64,000 bases of DNA from Glandiceps talaboti (lineage: Eukaryota > Hemichordata > Enteropneusta > Spengelidae): NCBI RefSeq assembly GCF_964340395.1, contig NC_135554.1, positions 25,510,592 to 25,574,591 on the forward strand. Reading direction: 5' to 3'. A program made the translations under genes and the position numbers. Position 1 is the first letter of the stretch. Each line of letters begins with the position of its first letter. The notes under the pieces are model-generated. The model made no database searches. It was not told where the DNA came from and worked only from the letters and a program-made list of their open reading frames with translations. Positions 50,301 through 62,800 of this stretch are shown here, in pieces.

Positions 50301-53300
50301 ACAAAGGCTTTTACGAAGTTAGACATTTCACAAACTAGGCATTACCATAGTCAGACACTTCACAAAGGCTTTTACCAAGTCAGATACTTCACAAACAAAG
50401 GCTTTTACCACATCAGACACATCACAAAGGCTTTTACCAAGTCAGATATGACAAATATATTGGTAAACCATTCATCTGGCAGTAGTACACACCACATCAG
50501 TGTTCTTAAAGAAATTTCTAAAACTTTAATTCTAAATAGAGTTCTGTTTTTGGCTTTTTGGATGATTTCTGGATCTTGTTTTTGGTCAAGCTCTATGATT
50601 TTCAGTGACTTTTCACTCCTATTTGGGCTTTTGATACCATGTTATTTCAGAGTGACTTCTCATTGTATTAACCCACCTTTGACATGACCTCCATTGATTT
50701 CAGTTTGGCAGCTTGACTACTGAGTTCCCCAAGCAGGGCTTTAGGGATCAACAAGTCTTGAGAACATTCTCCATCTCCTTCTTCGTCTGTAAAAACAATG
50801 AAGAAGTCAGGCTGTAGTTTAACACATTCACTTTGAATAACCCATATCTTACCATCCTATTTTGAAAACTTCAAAGAAAAGTTATTAACAAGCCTCCAAA
50901 GACATACTCCCAAACTTGTCTGTTTTATGGCAAAGTTATTCTGCAAATTTGAATCATCTCTCCAGATACAAAACTTCATAATTTATTGACCAATTTGCTA
51001 TTTGACCTTAAATATGGAGATCAAAGGCAAAAGTCTCAGTATAAATCTGACCTTAGACATTTAAATGGAGTCTTTGTTTATTCATCTTCTTGAGTTAACA
51101 TAAAAAGAAAACTTTTGGTCATTTCACCTTGAAAATGTTTGTCAAGGTCAAAGTCTCATTAGAATGTACATCATTGATAATGTGAGGGTTGACACTTGAA
51201 TGGGGTACATATGTATAAAACTTTTGGCAAAATGTACTTGTTTATCACAAACATAGCTGCTATTTTGCTATTCAGGTCAAAGTCATGAAATTAAGTCACA
51301 TGCATATGCCTCATATAGCAAAAATACACTTCTTCAATGGTTTGGTAAAATGTATTTCTATTGATTTCTTTGCAGTGATCTTTTAAACATATTTTTGATT
51401 CACCATTTTGTCTGGGTCACGATTGAAACGCCACTCCCAAAGTTAATATCTTGTATAAATGAATAACTTGATATAAAGATAAAGTAACACCTTACCTATT
51501 TCTACTGACACATCCATTTCCTCAGAGTTCTCAAACACTGTTTCCATAGCATGACAAAATCTTTTAAAAGTGGCACCTTCCATGAGTTCTGACAAATAAA
51601 AATAACATCAATCAATATCAAAGAATGATTTCAAAAGTATGATTTTTGTGATAAGTTTTCCAATAAATGACTTTCAAAAATTTGATTTGATTTCTTTTGA
51701 AATTGGCTCGCAGTCAGTCCCAATACATGCTGCTTCACAACAAATAGCAGTATGTTTGGAAGAACTTTGATGGGAACATAGCATCATTTTAAGATAAGAT
51801 GGGAACACACAAATCAAGTTCTTGAATTGTAAAACAATTTGATAACATATTTACCTTCATCATCCAATACTCTCCTTCCACCTTTCCTGTTCTTCCTAGC
51901 TCTCTTCCTTGGAACTGGAAATCATAAAAAAATATTGATATTGCACTCTACGAATATGATCTTACCAAGATTAAAAGTAATATCATAATCATGCCACCTT
52001 GTATCAATCCATATTCAATACTATCTTTCCAGATCTGTTTTAATTTATTCTTATTGTATAGCAGACTTACATACATGGGAATGGCATACATGGAGGCACA
52101 GACCTTTATATAGGGAATGGTTAGCAAATAATCATTTTTGTGTACTGTAATTTTTAACTGACAGTTTGCAGTCAAAAGCTCTGTTTATCAATTATGTTGT
52201 TAAAATTTTAGTATTTTTGCAATTTTCATCATTTGTAATGTATATTTATTTGTTGATGACCTCATTTCCCTGTACATCTTATGCACATGAAAACATGAAC
52301 CTCAATGAATAAATTGTGAACAAACGGTAAATTTTCAGTAGCTAGGGTTATAAATAGGTTTCTTGTGATTCACATAAGTTTAGACTGAAAACTGATTTAC
52401 TTCACTACTTACATTCATCAGAAGAAGTTGTACCGATACTGTCAATACTTTCTAATTCAGCTGCAGAACTGCTTGTCACAGATCTTTGTCTCTTTCTACC
52501 TCTCCTTACAGGTGATGGTGGCGTTATTGGTTCATCAAGATCAAGGGGAGGTAAGTCTTCATCATAGTTTTTCCTTGGTCTCCCTATATGATGAAATGAT
52601 TCAAATTGTATGTTGTCATGGTAGTTCAATGGAAGGAAATTGTAGAACAGTGGTCATTGTTGTTAATGACACAAATCAGGTGTAACTTAGGAGGTCTAGC
52701 CATAGTCCTAACTCCCTAGCTTTGATACAAATGTGCATCTGTGTACAATCTGTTCACTATTCTTGCCTTCTGATAAATAGTATTACTATAAGGTCAGACT
52801 TTTTCCAAGGTTAAGGTATCATTCTACCGCTACATGTTCTATGTTTCAAACAATTTAAGTATAACTGTTTAATGTGATCACATTCCACATCATTCTTCAT
52901 TACTACACACTTTGCTTGACATATCATTCAATACATAATTTACATTTTCCTAATTATCCAAAACACAACATATCTACTGTAATACTATTCACCTGCATAT
53001 ATCTGGGAGTATGTCTTATATTCTCAACTACAATATGCATGACAATGAGATGACTCAACTAACCTCTTTGGCGTCTTTCTTCTTCCCTTGATTTGCTAAG
53101 TTTCAATGTAATTCTGTCGCCATCTGAGGCACTGACAATATCATAGCTGGGCATAGTTGCTTCTTTACCTGCTTTCCTCTTCTTTAATTTCAGTGATAAT
53201 TTTTCTCTTCCTGGTGAATCATCACCCATGACACTGAGATCTAGACGTTCTAATCGTACTCTTGGCACTGGACCTTTCAGCTGAAAGGCTGATGCACTCT

Positions 53301-56300
53301 TCTGAGCAAGCTTTTTATCCTGGAAATAAAGACAAACGTGAGATCAATCAAAGCGCAAACAATACAAAGGGCTCAAAATTAATGGTAGTTCCATATACAT
53401 AGACTTCCAATTCTTGTCATGGGGTTACCACTGTAATTTATTTGCAGTTGGTAGACCAGCAAAGTAGAAACTTTGAATTTGTGTCAATCACATTTGAGAT
53501 ATCATTCCCTTTATCTGTATGTCTGTGTATATATCAATGAATGCAGACGAATTTCTGGATATTTGAGGGAAAGCTATTATTGTTGTCGAAATCACTGCAC
53601 AAGGTATAAATTAAAATGGAATGCCATGATATAGGCAACTGTTCCCTCTAAAAAAATAACTTTTGACACAATGCAAACTAATGAATCATGTGTCCCAACA
53701 CAAACTAGTTCATGTTGTCAACTCTCAACACTTACAGCTTCAGTCAATGGTTTCAACAGAACTACTGGTCCACTCTTGACACTGGCACCACTTGATAATC
53801 TTCTCTTTGAAGACTGTTCTAATGAGGAATTACTTCCTGTATCATCTGTCCTTTTATTTTGTACATCATCATCAATAGGAATCAATACGTCATCATTGTC
53901 ATCAGAGTGTTGTACTGTTTCCATGTTCTCCTCTACCTCACCAACACTATTTTCATGTGCAGCTTCAGGTTTCACTTTCTCCACTTCATTCTGAGCTTCG
54001 CCTTCTTTCACTTGTGACACCATAACTGGTACAATTTGGTCATCTTTCTTTGGTACTGGTGGTGGAGGTGGCGGTGGTAATGGCTGCTGTTCCTGGTTTT
54101 GCTGCAGTTGTTGTTGTTGCTGCTGCTGCGGTTGTTGGAACTGTTGGTGAAATTGCTGTTTTTGTCTCGGAAAAGGCTTGCCACTACTACCCGGTGATGT
54201 TGCTGTGGGAACCACTGAAAGAAAGAAATGGAATCAGTCACTATGACAATCACATAACCATTATTAAACACAAATCATAGATCTTGGATCTCAAGAGATT
54301 ATTTTGTAAACAATTGTACAATGATGACATTTTGGGTAATTTCACTAGAGGAATATACCTCATATGGATGACAGTTTTCTTTTCTATAATTGAAGTGCCA
54401 AATACATCTAATCTGATTTTTCAGTTACGTCAATACCTTAAATACATATAGTAACAGACTAATCTTTATAGAATTAAAGAAAGGCCAGCTCTTTTTTACA
54501 AATGAAAATTCTACTGCTAAATTAGACAAGAAATTAAATGAGCTCTTTACACAAGAACAGAAGATATAGAAATTACATACCAGCAGCTCCTGGACTGTGT
54601 GGCAATGGTCTTGCTCTGGACTGAGGTGGTGACATGACACCAGGTGAAGCAGCTGGTACTGCTGGACTGGGAGCTGTTGCTGGTGAATATTGTGAACCTG
54701 GGTACCCATTTATTGAGGCTTGAGCTGCTGATGCTGGTGATCCTGTATAAAAAGTATACATTAGTAGAAGTACTCATTTTGATATGAATTTGTCAGTGTG
54801 CATGTGCTCTCCAGACTATTACCGGTATGAGATGATATCCTATCATGTACTTCACACTTTATATAAATATTAGTATCATGCATATGAAAAACAAATACTG
54901 TGAAAGATTTTTCAAGAGGTTGTTGTAGATTGGAGAGGAAATATGCTCAATTTCCCAGACACCTGTACACATTCAAGGCATTTAGTCACTTTCATACACT
55001 AAAAACAGTGGATAACAATAAATCATAGAACAAAATAAGTCAAGAAATATTCCACAAATATAATAATTTGAAGAATAATATCTGGGCATGAAATCCTTCC
55101 CTACCTTGTGTAACATTTTGTTGCTGTTGTGGTTGCTGGAACGGGTACTGTTGGAATTTATTTGGACTTTGTGGAAACCTCTGCGGACTGCTCTGGGGAA
55201 ACTTGCTAGCAGGACTGCCTGGAGGAAACCTTGATGGGCTACCTTGAGGGAAGCCAGCTGAAGGACTACCTTGCATAGAAGTATGTCCCCTCTGATATGG
55301 AGAATGTTGTACCATTGCATCAGGTGACTGTTGGTAGTATGGCGACGGTTGCATTGGTTGCCTTGGTGACATCCCTATGGCAACAAAACAATCAAACTAT
55401 ATTTAGACAAGTGACACAACCCTAGGGAGAATGCATTGCTGATTAGTTTATCTCACATAATTAATATTAAGACGTACACAATGTATGAATGTCACTGTAA
55501 TTACAAACACAACTAAATCATCAATCACCAATCACAGAATTTATAAAGCGCCAGTTTCCACTACAATGTTGTACAGTTAGAATGCGCTGGAGAACAGATA
55601 TGTCTTTAGGTTCTTTTTGAAGGAGTTAGCCGTTGGCTTTTGTTATATTTCCAGTGGCAGTGCATTCCATAGATGGGGTGCAGCACGTGAGAATGCATGT
55701 CCGTCCTATGACAACAGTTTGTACTTGGGTTCGTGCAATAAACATTTGGCAGTTGGCTTCAAGTGAATTAGGTCAGATATGTAGGTTGGCAATAGTCCAT
55801 TCAGAGATTTGTAGGTGATCAATAACAGATTATATTTGATTCCATCCTGCACTGGTAGCCAGTGGAGCTCTTTAACCCTTTCACCACCAATTCCCGCTAT
55901 TGCGGGAACGCTCTAGGGCGCCCACCAATTCCCGCTATTGCGGGAACGCCAAAATTCATTCACCTACCTCGCCGTTATGCCGTTTAACGGCAGCTATTGC
56001 TGCAAAAATTGCTGCCATAACTAGTTCCACACATGCGTATTAGCCTTGTTTATCTACACAGCCATTTTGAAAGCATGACAGTGAACGGTATCTCGAGTAC
56101 GATCCAAATGACGAGCGATCGTAATTTTTTGTGCGTTTTTCGCTCACGAAATCGAATTTCAACATGGCGGAAGTAATTAACGGCTCTCATAACATGGCCT
56201 ACGATATAAATTATGTCACTATCTTTGGATATTTCGACAGAATTTGACTTGAAATACATCGTTGAATACAAGTTTTTAGCTATGGGAACACATTGTACTT

Positions 56301-57645
56301 GTATGTAAGCATCAAATTCCCGCTAAGGCCGTGTGAGCTGCCGACGGCAGTTTACGGTTGAATTTTTGAATGTCGTTCAAATTTACGCAATCTTGTGACC
56401 GTGCCGACGCCCATGCTAACGTTCTGGGGGTAATTTTGGGCTATATAGTGGATTATTTTGGTTTTATTTCTTTTTGTTACGCCTCAATAATGACTTGTAT
56501 TTGTATTAGCTCAGTGTGTAGAGGTCAGTGGAGGGAAACTTACTCGTGATATGGGCGATTTTCCGATCGGATTTTTTACGCGAGTTTTTCAATGTAAAAT
56601 TCAAATTTCAACATCGCTGAGGCAAAATCTGTCTCCCCTAACATCGTTTGCAATGTAAATAAAGGTGCTGTTCGTAGAAATTTCCACTCAATTTTGACTA
56701 TGAATACGATGTTTTATACAAGGAGATGGCTGCGTGAACTCGATGCAGTATATGGAAGGATCAGATTATCGCAACGTAACTTCAAAGTCCCGACTGCAGA
56801 TTTGCTTTTGTGGGTAAACATGTCGGCGAAAAGCGTCACGATGGCGTCCCGATTCGGACTCGTAAACTACCAACTTGGGGGCATTTTTTACTGATTTTGA
56901 GGATAAATTTGGTGATAATTTTTTGTTGTTCTGTCAAATAATGATATATAATTACACAAACTGATTTTTCAGAAGGTATTGGGGCGACGACTTCAGATAT
57001 TTTTGTCCCTTTGATTGCCGGTGTGGGGCTGACTATTGCGTCGTAATTGGATTAGTGAGCCGTTAATTATTTTCGTTCAAATTTATTACGACTAATAATA
57101 ACATTTTCTGACAAATTTTCGCCGATTTTGACCATTTAACCAGTATACAGAAGTTTTGTAGGAACATAAATGTTGGTAATTTGAATTTTGTTTGTAATAT
57201 AAATATTTTGTTTATTTGTGATATGTCAATAAATAAACAACCTATGCTTGTTTTATTAATATTTTATTACATTAATCCATATTTCGGTTATGTGTGTGAT
57301 ATTTGAATTTATGTATTTGCTACTATGATGTAGACAATTTATTTTCCATTCAAATGATACCTTATTTTTAAAAAATAAGCAACTCTAAATATTTTTATAT
57401 CAGTTTGATTATACCACACTCACTCTCACATTATGTTAGTGAGGGGGCTGGTGGACAACACACAATCCCATGAGGCCATTGGTGGTGAAAGGGTTAAGGA
57501 TTGGTGTTATGTGATCATATTTTTTGGCCAGCATGATGATCCTTGCTGCAGTGTTTTATGCGTGTTGTAGTGGTTGCAAATGTACATTAAGTAGGCCATA
57601 ACACAATGCATTATAAATAAATAAATAAATAGATAAATAAATAAA

Positions 57646-57694
<49 letters not shown>

Positions 57695-59805
57695 ATACAA
57701 ACACTACTTTTGCTTTTCCAATACTTACCTCCCATTCTATTTAGTTGACCTTTCTGTTTGAAGACATTGGGGTTTTGAGCAAGTATAGCCTGCAGTAAAG
57801 CAGGTACATCACCTTCTATGTCATCTCCAATTGATTTATCCTTCAATTCACTGAAAATACAAAACATTGAACTTGCTAAACTCAATGTATGAAAATCTAT
57901 ATCAGAAATATTATTTCATTTGTGGATCATGAAAATCCTCTTCTCTTCTAAAACTTGTGTAAAGAAAGGCATGCAAACACAAACAGACAAACAAACAAAC
58001 AAACATAGACAAAGCCATACTTTTGTTCGGAGATGTTTCATACATCGAGGCACTACATACACATACACACAGAACACAGAGAACCACTGTCATTAGAGGT
58101 TTCATATACTGAGGCACCACACACACACACATCCACACTTTCATTCTAAGATGTTTCATATGTCAAGAAGCTACACACACAAAACAATATTTTCATTCTG
58201 AGATGTTTCGTATGTTGAGGCACTACATACATAAAACCACACTCATTCAGAGATGTTTTATATGTCAAGAAGCTACACACATAAAACCACACTCATTCAG
58301 AGATGTTTTATATGTCAAGAAGCTACACACATAAAACCACACGCATTCAGAGATGTTTTATATGTTGAGGTACCACATAATCATACAAAACCATAATTTC
58401 ATTCTGAGATGTTTCATGTCAAGAAACTACACACACAAAACCATAATTTCAATCTGTGATGTGATGTTTCATGTCAAGAAACTACACATACAAAACCATA
58501 ATTTCAATCTGTGATGTTTCATGTCAAGAAACCACACATACAAAACCACAATTTCATTCTGAGATGTTTCATGTCAAGAAACTACACATACAAAACCATA
58601 ATTTCAATCTGTGATGTTTCATGTCAAGAAACTACACATACAAAACCATAATTTCAATCTGTGATGTGATGTTTCATGTCAAGAAACTACACATACAAAA
58701 CCATAATTTCAATCTGTGATGTTTCATGTCAAGAAACCACACATACAAAACCACAATTTCATTCTGAGATGTTTCATGTCAAGAAACTACACACACAAAA
58801 CCATAATTTCAATCTGTGATGTGATGTTTCATGTCAAGAAACCACACATACAAAACCATAATTTCAATCTGTGATGTTTCATGTCAAGAAACCACACATA
58901 CAAAACCACAATTTCATTCTGAGATGTTTCATGTCAAGAAACTACACACACAAAACCATAATTTCATTCTGAGATGTTGCATAAGATCAGGTACTATATG
59001 TTGTCAATGAAATGTAAAAATGATTGACAATTATTATTAGACCTATGTAAAATAGCTGATTCAGAGTAACATTCAATTGCAACCTATATATTTTAACGCA
59101 GAACATTTAACATCTTGAATGAAGCTAAACATGAAAGACAATCACAAGAATGAGATTTCCTGAAATCCACCTTGGTTTTGAAAACTGTATTGTCACTTAC
59201 ATATGGTCAGTGGAAGTTTGACTCAATGCATGAAGTAGTTGTGGCATCAAATTCTCATCTGGAGTTGACAGAAGTCTTCTTGCTTCATCAGCAGCTTGTG
59301 TATTAAATAGTAAACTCTTATTGCCTAGTGTTGCAGGCAATGGTGATGGCAGTGGTAACTCAGGAAGTACTGCAGAAAATACGAGATAGCACCCATAAGA
59401 TTAAATTAGCCTCAACATTCCAATAAATAACATTTAACAATGAACCGCATATAAACTGAATGCCTCACAAAGAAGTAATGAATAGTTGGCTCGAAGACAA
59501 TCTAAAAGCATCATGTTTAACTGAATTGGTTCATTCACTATGAAAGCATACAACTGCTGTGGGCAGCCTTTCAATTTTTTTCGACACTTGTTAGAAATTC
59601 ATTTCACTGATTATGCAACTTGATCATTAATTTCAAATATTACAAATCAACTTTGCTATTTCCAATGTTTCAATCAATTAAGTGTAGAGAGTTTGACAGG
59701 TTTCACATTATAACTGATGAAATGGTTTGAAATATCCTGTAAGTAGTCACTGCATAAATCCATGTTACTTATACTAATTCAATATAATACATATACATAT
59801 ATAGA

Positions 59806-59892
<87 letters not shown>

Positions 59893-62800
59893 CGACTCAA
59901 AAGCAACAACCTACAAAGATATTAAAATTTCTACTCACAGTCAAAACAATTTTTGGACTCACGTGAATCCCAATTTTTTTGATTGGGGGAGTTAAAATTT
60001 TCATTACTAAGTATGAAACCACAGTCCATGAACATTCATTTCATATAAATATGTCAGTTAGAAGTGTATTATAATGTTATCAATGAGGCCAACATATTAC
60101 ATATTATTGAGATAAGATAAGATCAACCATGAAAGACATATTGCCTAATTGCTATATTTCATTGATATGCAAATTGGCTTAATCCGCAAACTAGGATGTG
60201 CCCAAGAATTATTCAAACCCCACTGCCTCACAATGGATGGTAAGGCATACAGAATTTATGGTGTATTCTGCTGTATTTTGCTCTTGATACAGCAACAAAC
60301 ACACAGCAGAAGACACCATATCACGTGGGAAAATAACGTCAGTATGCCCTACCATCCATTGTGGCGTTCTGTTATTATCACGTGTACACCAAAATGTACC
60401 AATAACTCAGAGAAGGACAATCTCATTGCGTAATGATTTAGGTCACCCAGAATCAGCTGGTATACTTCAAAACTGATGGTCAAGAAAAATAGTAACATAC
60501 TTTTTAAAGAAACAAAAAAATGTTTAAAAAGTATAACTAAGCAACGAAAAAATGTAACGACTAAAGAGAGAGAGAGAAGCATATGTGCTTAAAACAAAGG
60601 AATTTATTTTCATCAGGATTGGTTTTACATTAGGAACTATTTTCTCTCATTTGCATAATCAGCAGTGAAATACTAGTTTTATTTGTAACTGTACATCAAT
60701 GTGCACAGTGGTACATACGTAATAATAATAGCCATTGTCCCAAAGAAAGTGTAAAAAATTTCATTTGGATTAAACCAAATACTAGTTGAGAAAAACTGAT
60801 GACACAGACAGATAGACATTACCATTTCATAACCTCTCCTCGTCACAAGGACAGGGTGAATATCTTCCCAATGCTATTTACCTCAAGCATCTATGCAAAT
60901 TGTAAAACAATAAATATACCTCTCCTGAATAGCCTTGTCGCAAGGACAGGGTGAATATCCTCCCAATGCTATTTACCTCAAGTTTCTATGCAAATTGTAA
61001 AACAATAATTATATTATATCATGCTACTATGCGCCATTCTGATTGGATAATAACTGTGGTAAAATCCCATTTTACCACGGCTGGCAGTGGTAAAATGGGC
61101 CCCTAAACTAGCATATGAATAGTACTCACAAAAATGAAGCTAGTGTTCGTTCTTATACCAATAAGTTAACACTTCCTCAGAGCATGGATGTATTACTAAT
61201 ACATCCATGCTCAGAGTAAAGGTATGTCAGGTATCCTGTACAATAGTTTGGGTTACAGTAGTCCAAATAATTCCACTGATGACCTTGCGATCGAAAGTAA
61301 CGATCGATCAGTGGCTTCAACATCACTGGCCATGGCTGATAAGGTACAAGTTCTCCCATGCAACGAGCCGTCGGCGTCCTGCTCTCGTTGAATCAAGCAA
61401 CACCAATTTAACTTTTAACCATCAGTCAAGGGCGTCAGGATTATTTCAAAACTGTACATTTTCAGGTTCAGTCAATGTTCAATTTGTTAACCATTAAATT
61501 AAAGTAGACTGTGTAACGTCGCGTCTCTGATTTACTGTCTCGAGCTTTCTCCGATTCCACTGATTCAACGCCGCGCCGAGACATCTATTTAGCAGTGTAC
61601 AAGATTGTATTGTTCTTATGTAAATATCGAAACAAAATTGTTACTTTCTTTGACCCCTTGCCCCGTTTTCTTCGTTGCTAGTTTTCAACGCGTTTTCGTT
61701 ATGCATTATATGATGTAAATAAAGTAATTTATCAATGTAATGCAATGTAGTGTATGGTTTGTGTTCATGCAGTGTGTGTGTTTGGGCATGGATGTATTAG
61801 TGAGATGGTTTGGGCGACATGAACGTATCCACTCATCAAAATATGCTCGTTCCCGACGATCTATTACCGACGATCTTTTTCTGTACGTGCAAATTCGCCT
61901 TTTCAGGCATATAAATAACCACAGAATCACATTTAGAAGAAATAGACACATATTTTGATATAATATAATAGCAATAACCCCCTCCGAAGGCGGGTATACA
62001 CTCGAATTTGGTACAATTCGCTCCATATAGCACTCGCCATTCGGCTCGTGCTATATGTCGCGAATTGTACCAAAATCTCATGTATACCCGCCTTCGGCGG
62101 GGGTTATTGCTTAAATATACCTCTCCTGAATGGCCTAGTCATGAGGACGGTGAATATCTCCCCAATACTATTTACCTCAAGCTTCTACGCAAATTGTAAA
62201 ACAATAAATATACCTCTCCTGAATGGCCTAGTCGCGAGCACAGGGTGAACATCTCCCCAATGCTATTAACCTCAAGCTTCTACGAATGTAAATTGTAAAA
62301 CAATAAATACACAGTAGGATATTGAACACATATTGCCTGGCCCTGAGGCCGAGGGAAATAGCATGTGATTCTGGTAACTCAAGTCACGAGGGGGTAATGA
62401 ACGGGTGCTATAGCCCGAATATAGGCCAGGCAATATGTGTTTTGTAATATACCTCATGCTGTGAACTCGCGGTGGCAGACGACATCATCAGAAGCTGCCA
62501 TTTTGACCTGCTGTGAACTCGCGGTGGTCAAGTGACCATGTAATAGTTGATGGAACTATTCCCCTAGGGAAATAGTCATTCTATTTTCCTATCATGTGAC
62601 TGATTCTAGCGAATCACTAGGTATATTATAAATCTAAATATTATATACTCTACAATTCATTAATATTATTATGATCATATGTACTCCTCCATGTAATTAT
62701 TAACATGTTATCCTCTTTTATGAAACTATTCCCTATATGAATTATTTACATTATTTACAATTGTGTATGAATTATTCATTTGTTTGGTATACATACACAG

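Larger units (their letters stand above)
29666..51588 (-). other. NIPBL: NIPBL HEAT-repeat solenoid and Nipped-B C-terminal domain (exons 10-43)
   Basis: Residues about 585-2178. This is the conserved helical-repeat hook that contacts cohesin. It starts with a TFKRF segment (vertebrate TFKRFTASIENIL) and runs without gaps through the HEAT array. The Nipped-B C-terminal domain falls roughly in exons 29-37 (aa 1410-1775), with motifs such as PSLLRSLFTVG, FFHTQSSVR and QGLVHPVQ. The last exons before the end (31868-29666) are acidic and proline-rich (a PPPPPP run, EDEDEEDVE) and carry the YSPTESAKVYDKA motif shared with vertebrates. The exon at 29666-30052 (129 aa, E/K/T/G-rich) shows no clear vertebrate equivalent after its first FKQLMEVLDP residues. 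Confidence 0.85.
60833..62310. repeat. ~90-bp tandem repeat split by a 1.1-kb insertion
   Basis: Copies read tacctctcctgaatag/ggcc, cagggtgaatat, ccaatgctatttacctcaag and tgtaaaacaataaata. Two copies lie at 60,833-61,010 and two at 62,117-62,310. The intervening block is unrelated, so a transposon-like insertion broke the array. Confidence 0.8.

Noticed and set aside
50259-50687. A 142-codon plus-strand frame
   Set aside because: Largely from the tandem repeat at 50,268-50,450 inside a NIPBL intron, followed by the reverse of exon flanks.
56694-56894. Possible transposase fragment inside the piggyBac-type element
   Set aside because: Only 66 codons, with no DDD-type motif or recognised piggyBac segment; treated as non-coding.
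61177-62248. Several short overlapping frames (60-106 codons)
   Set aside because: They lie in palindromes and in both strands of the inserted element; no family motif and no exon borders.
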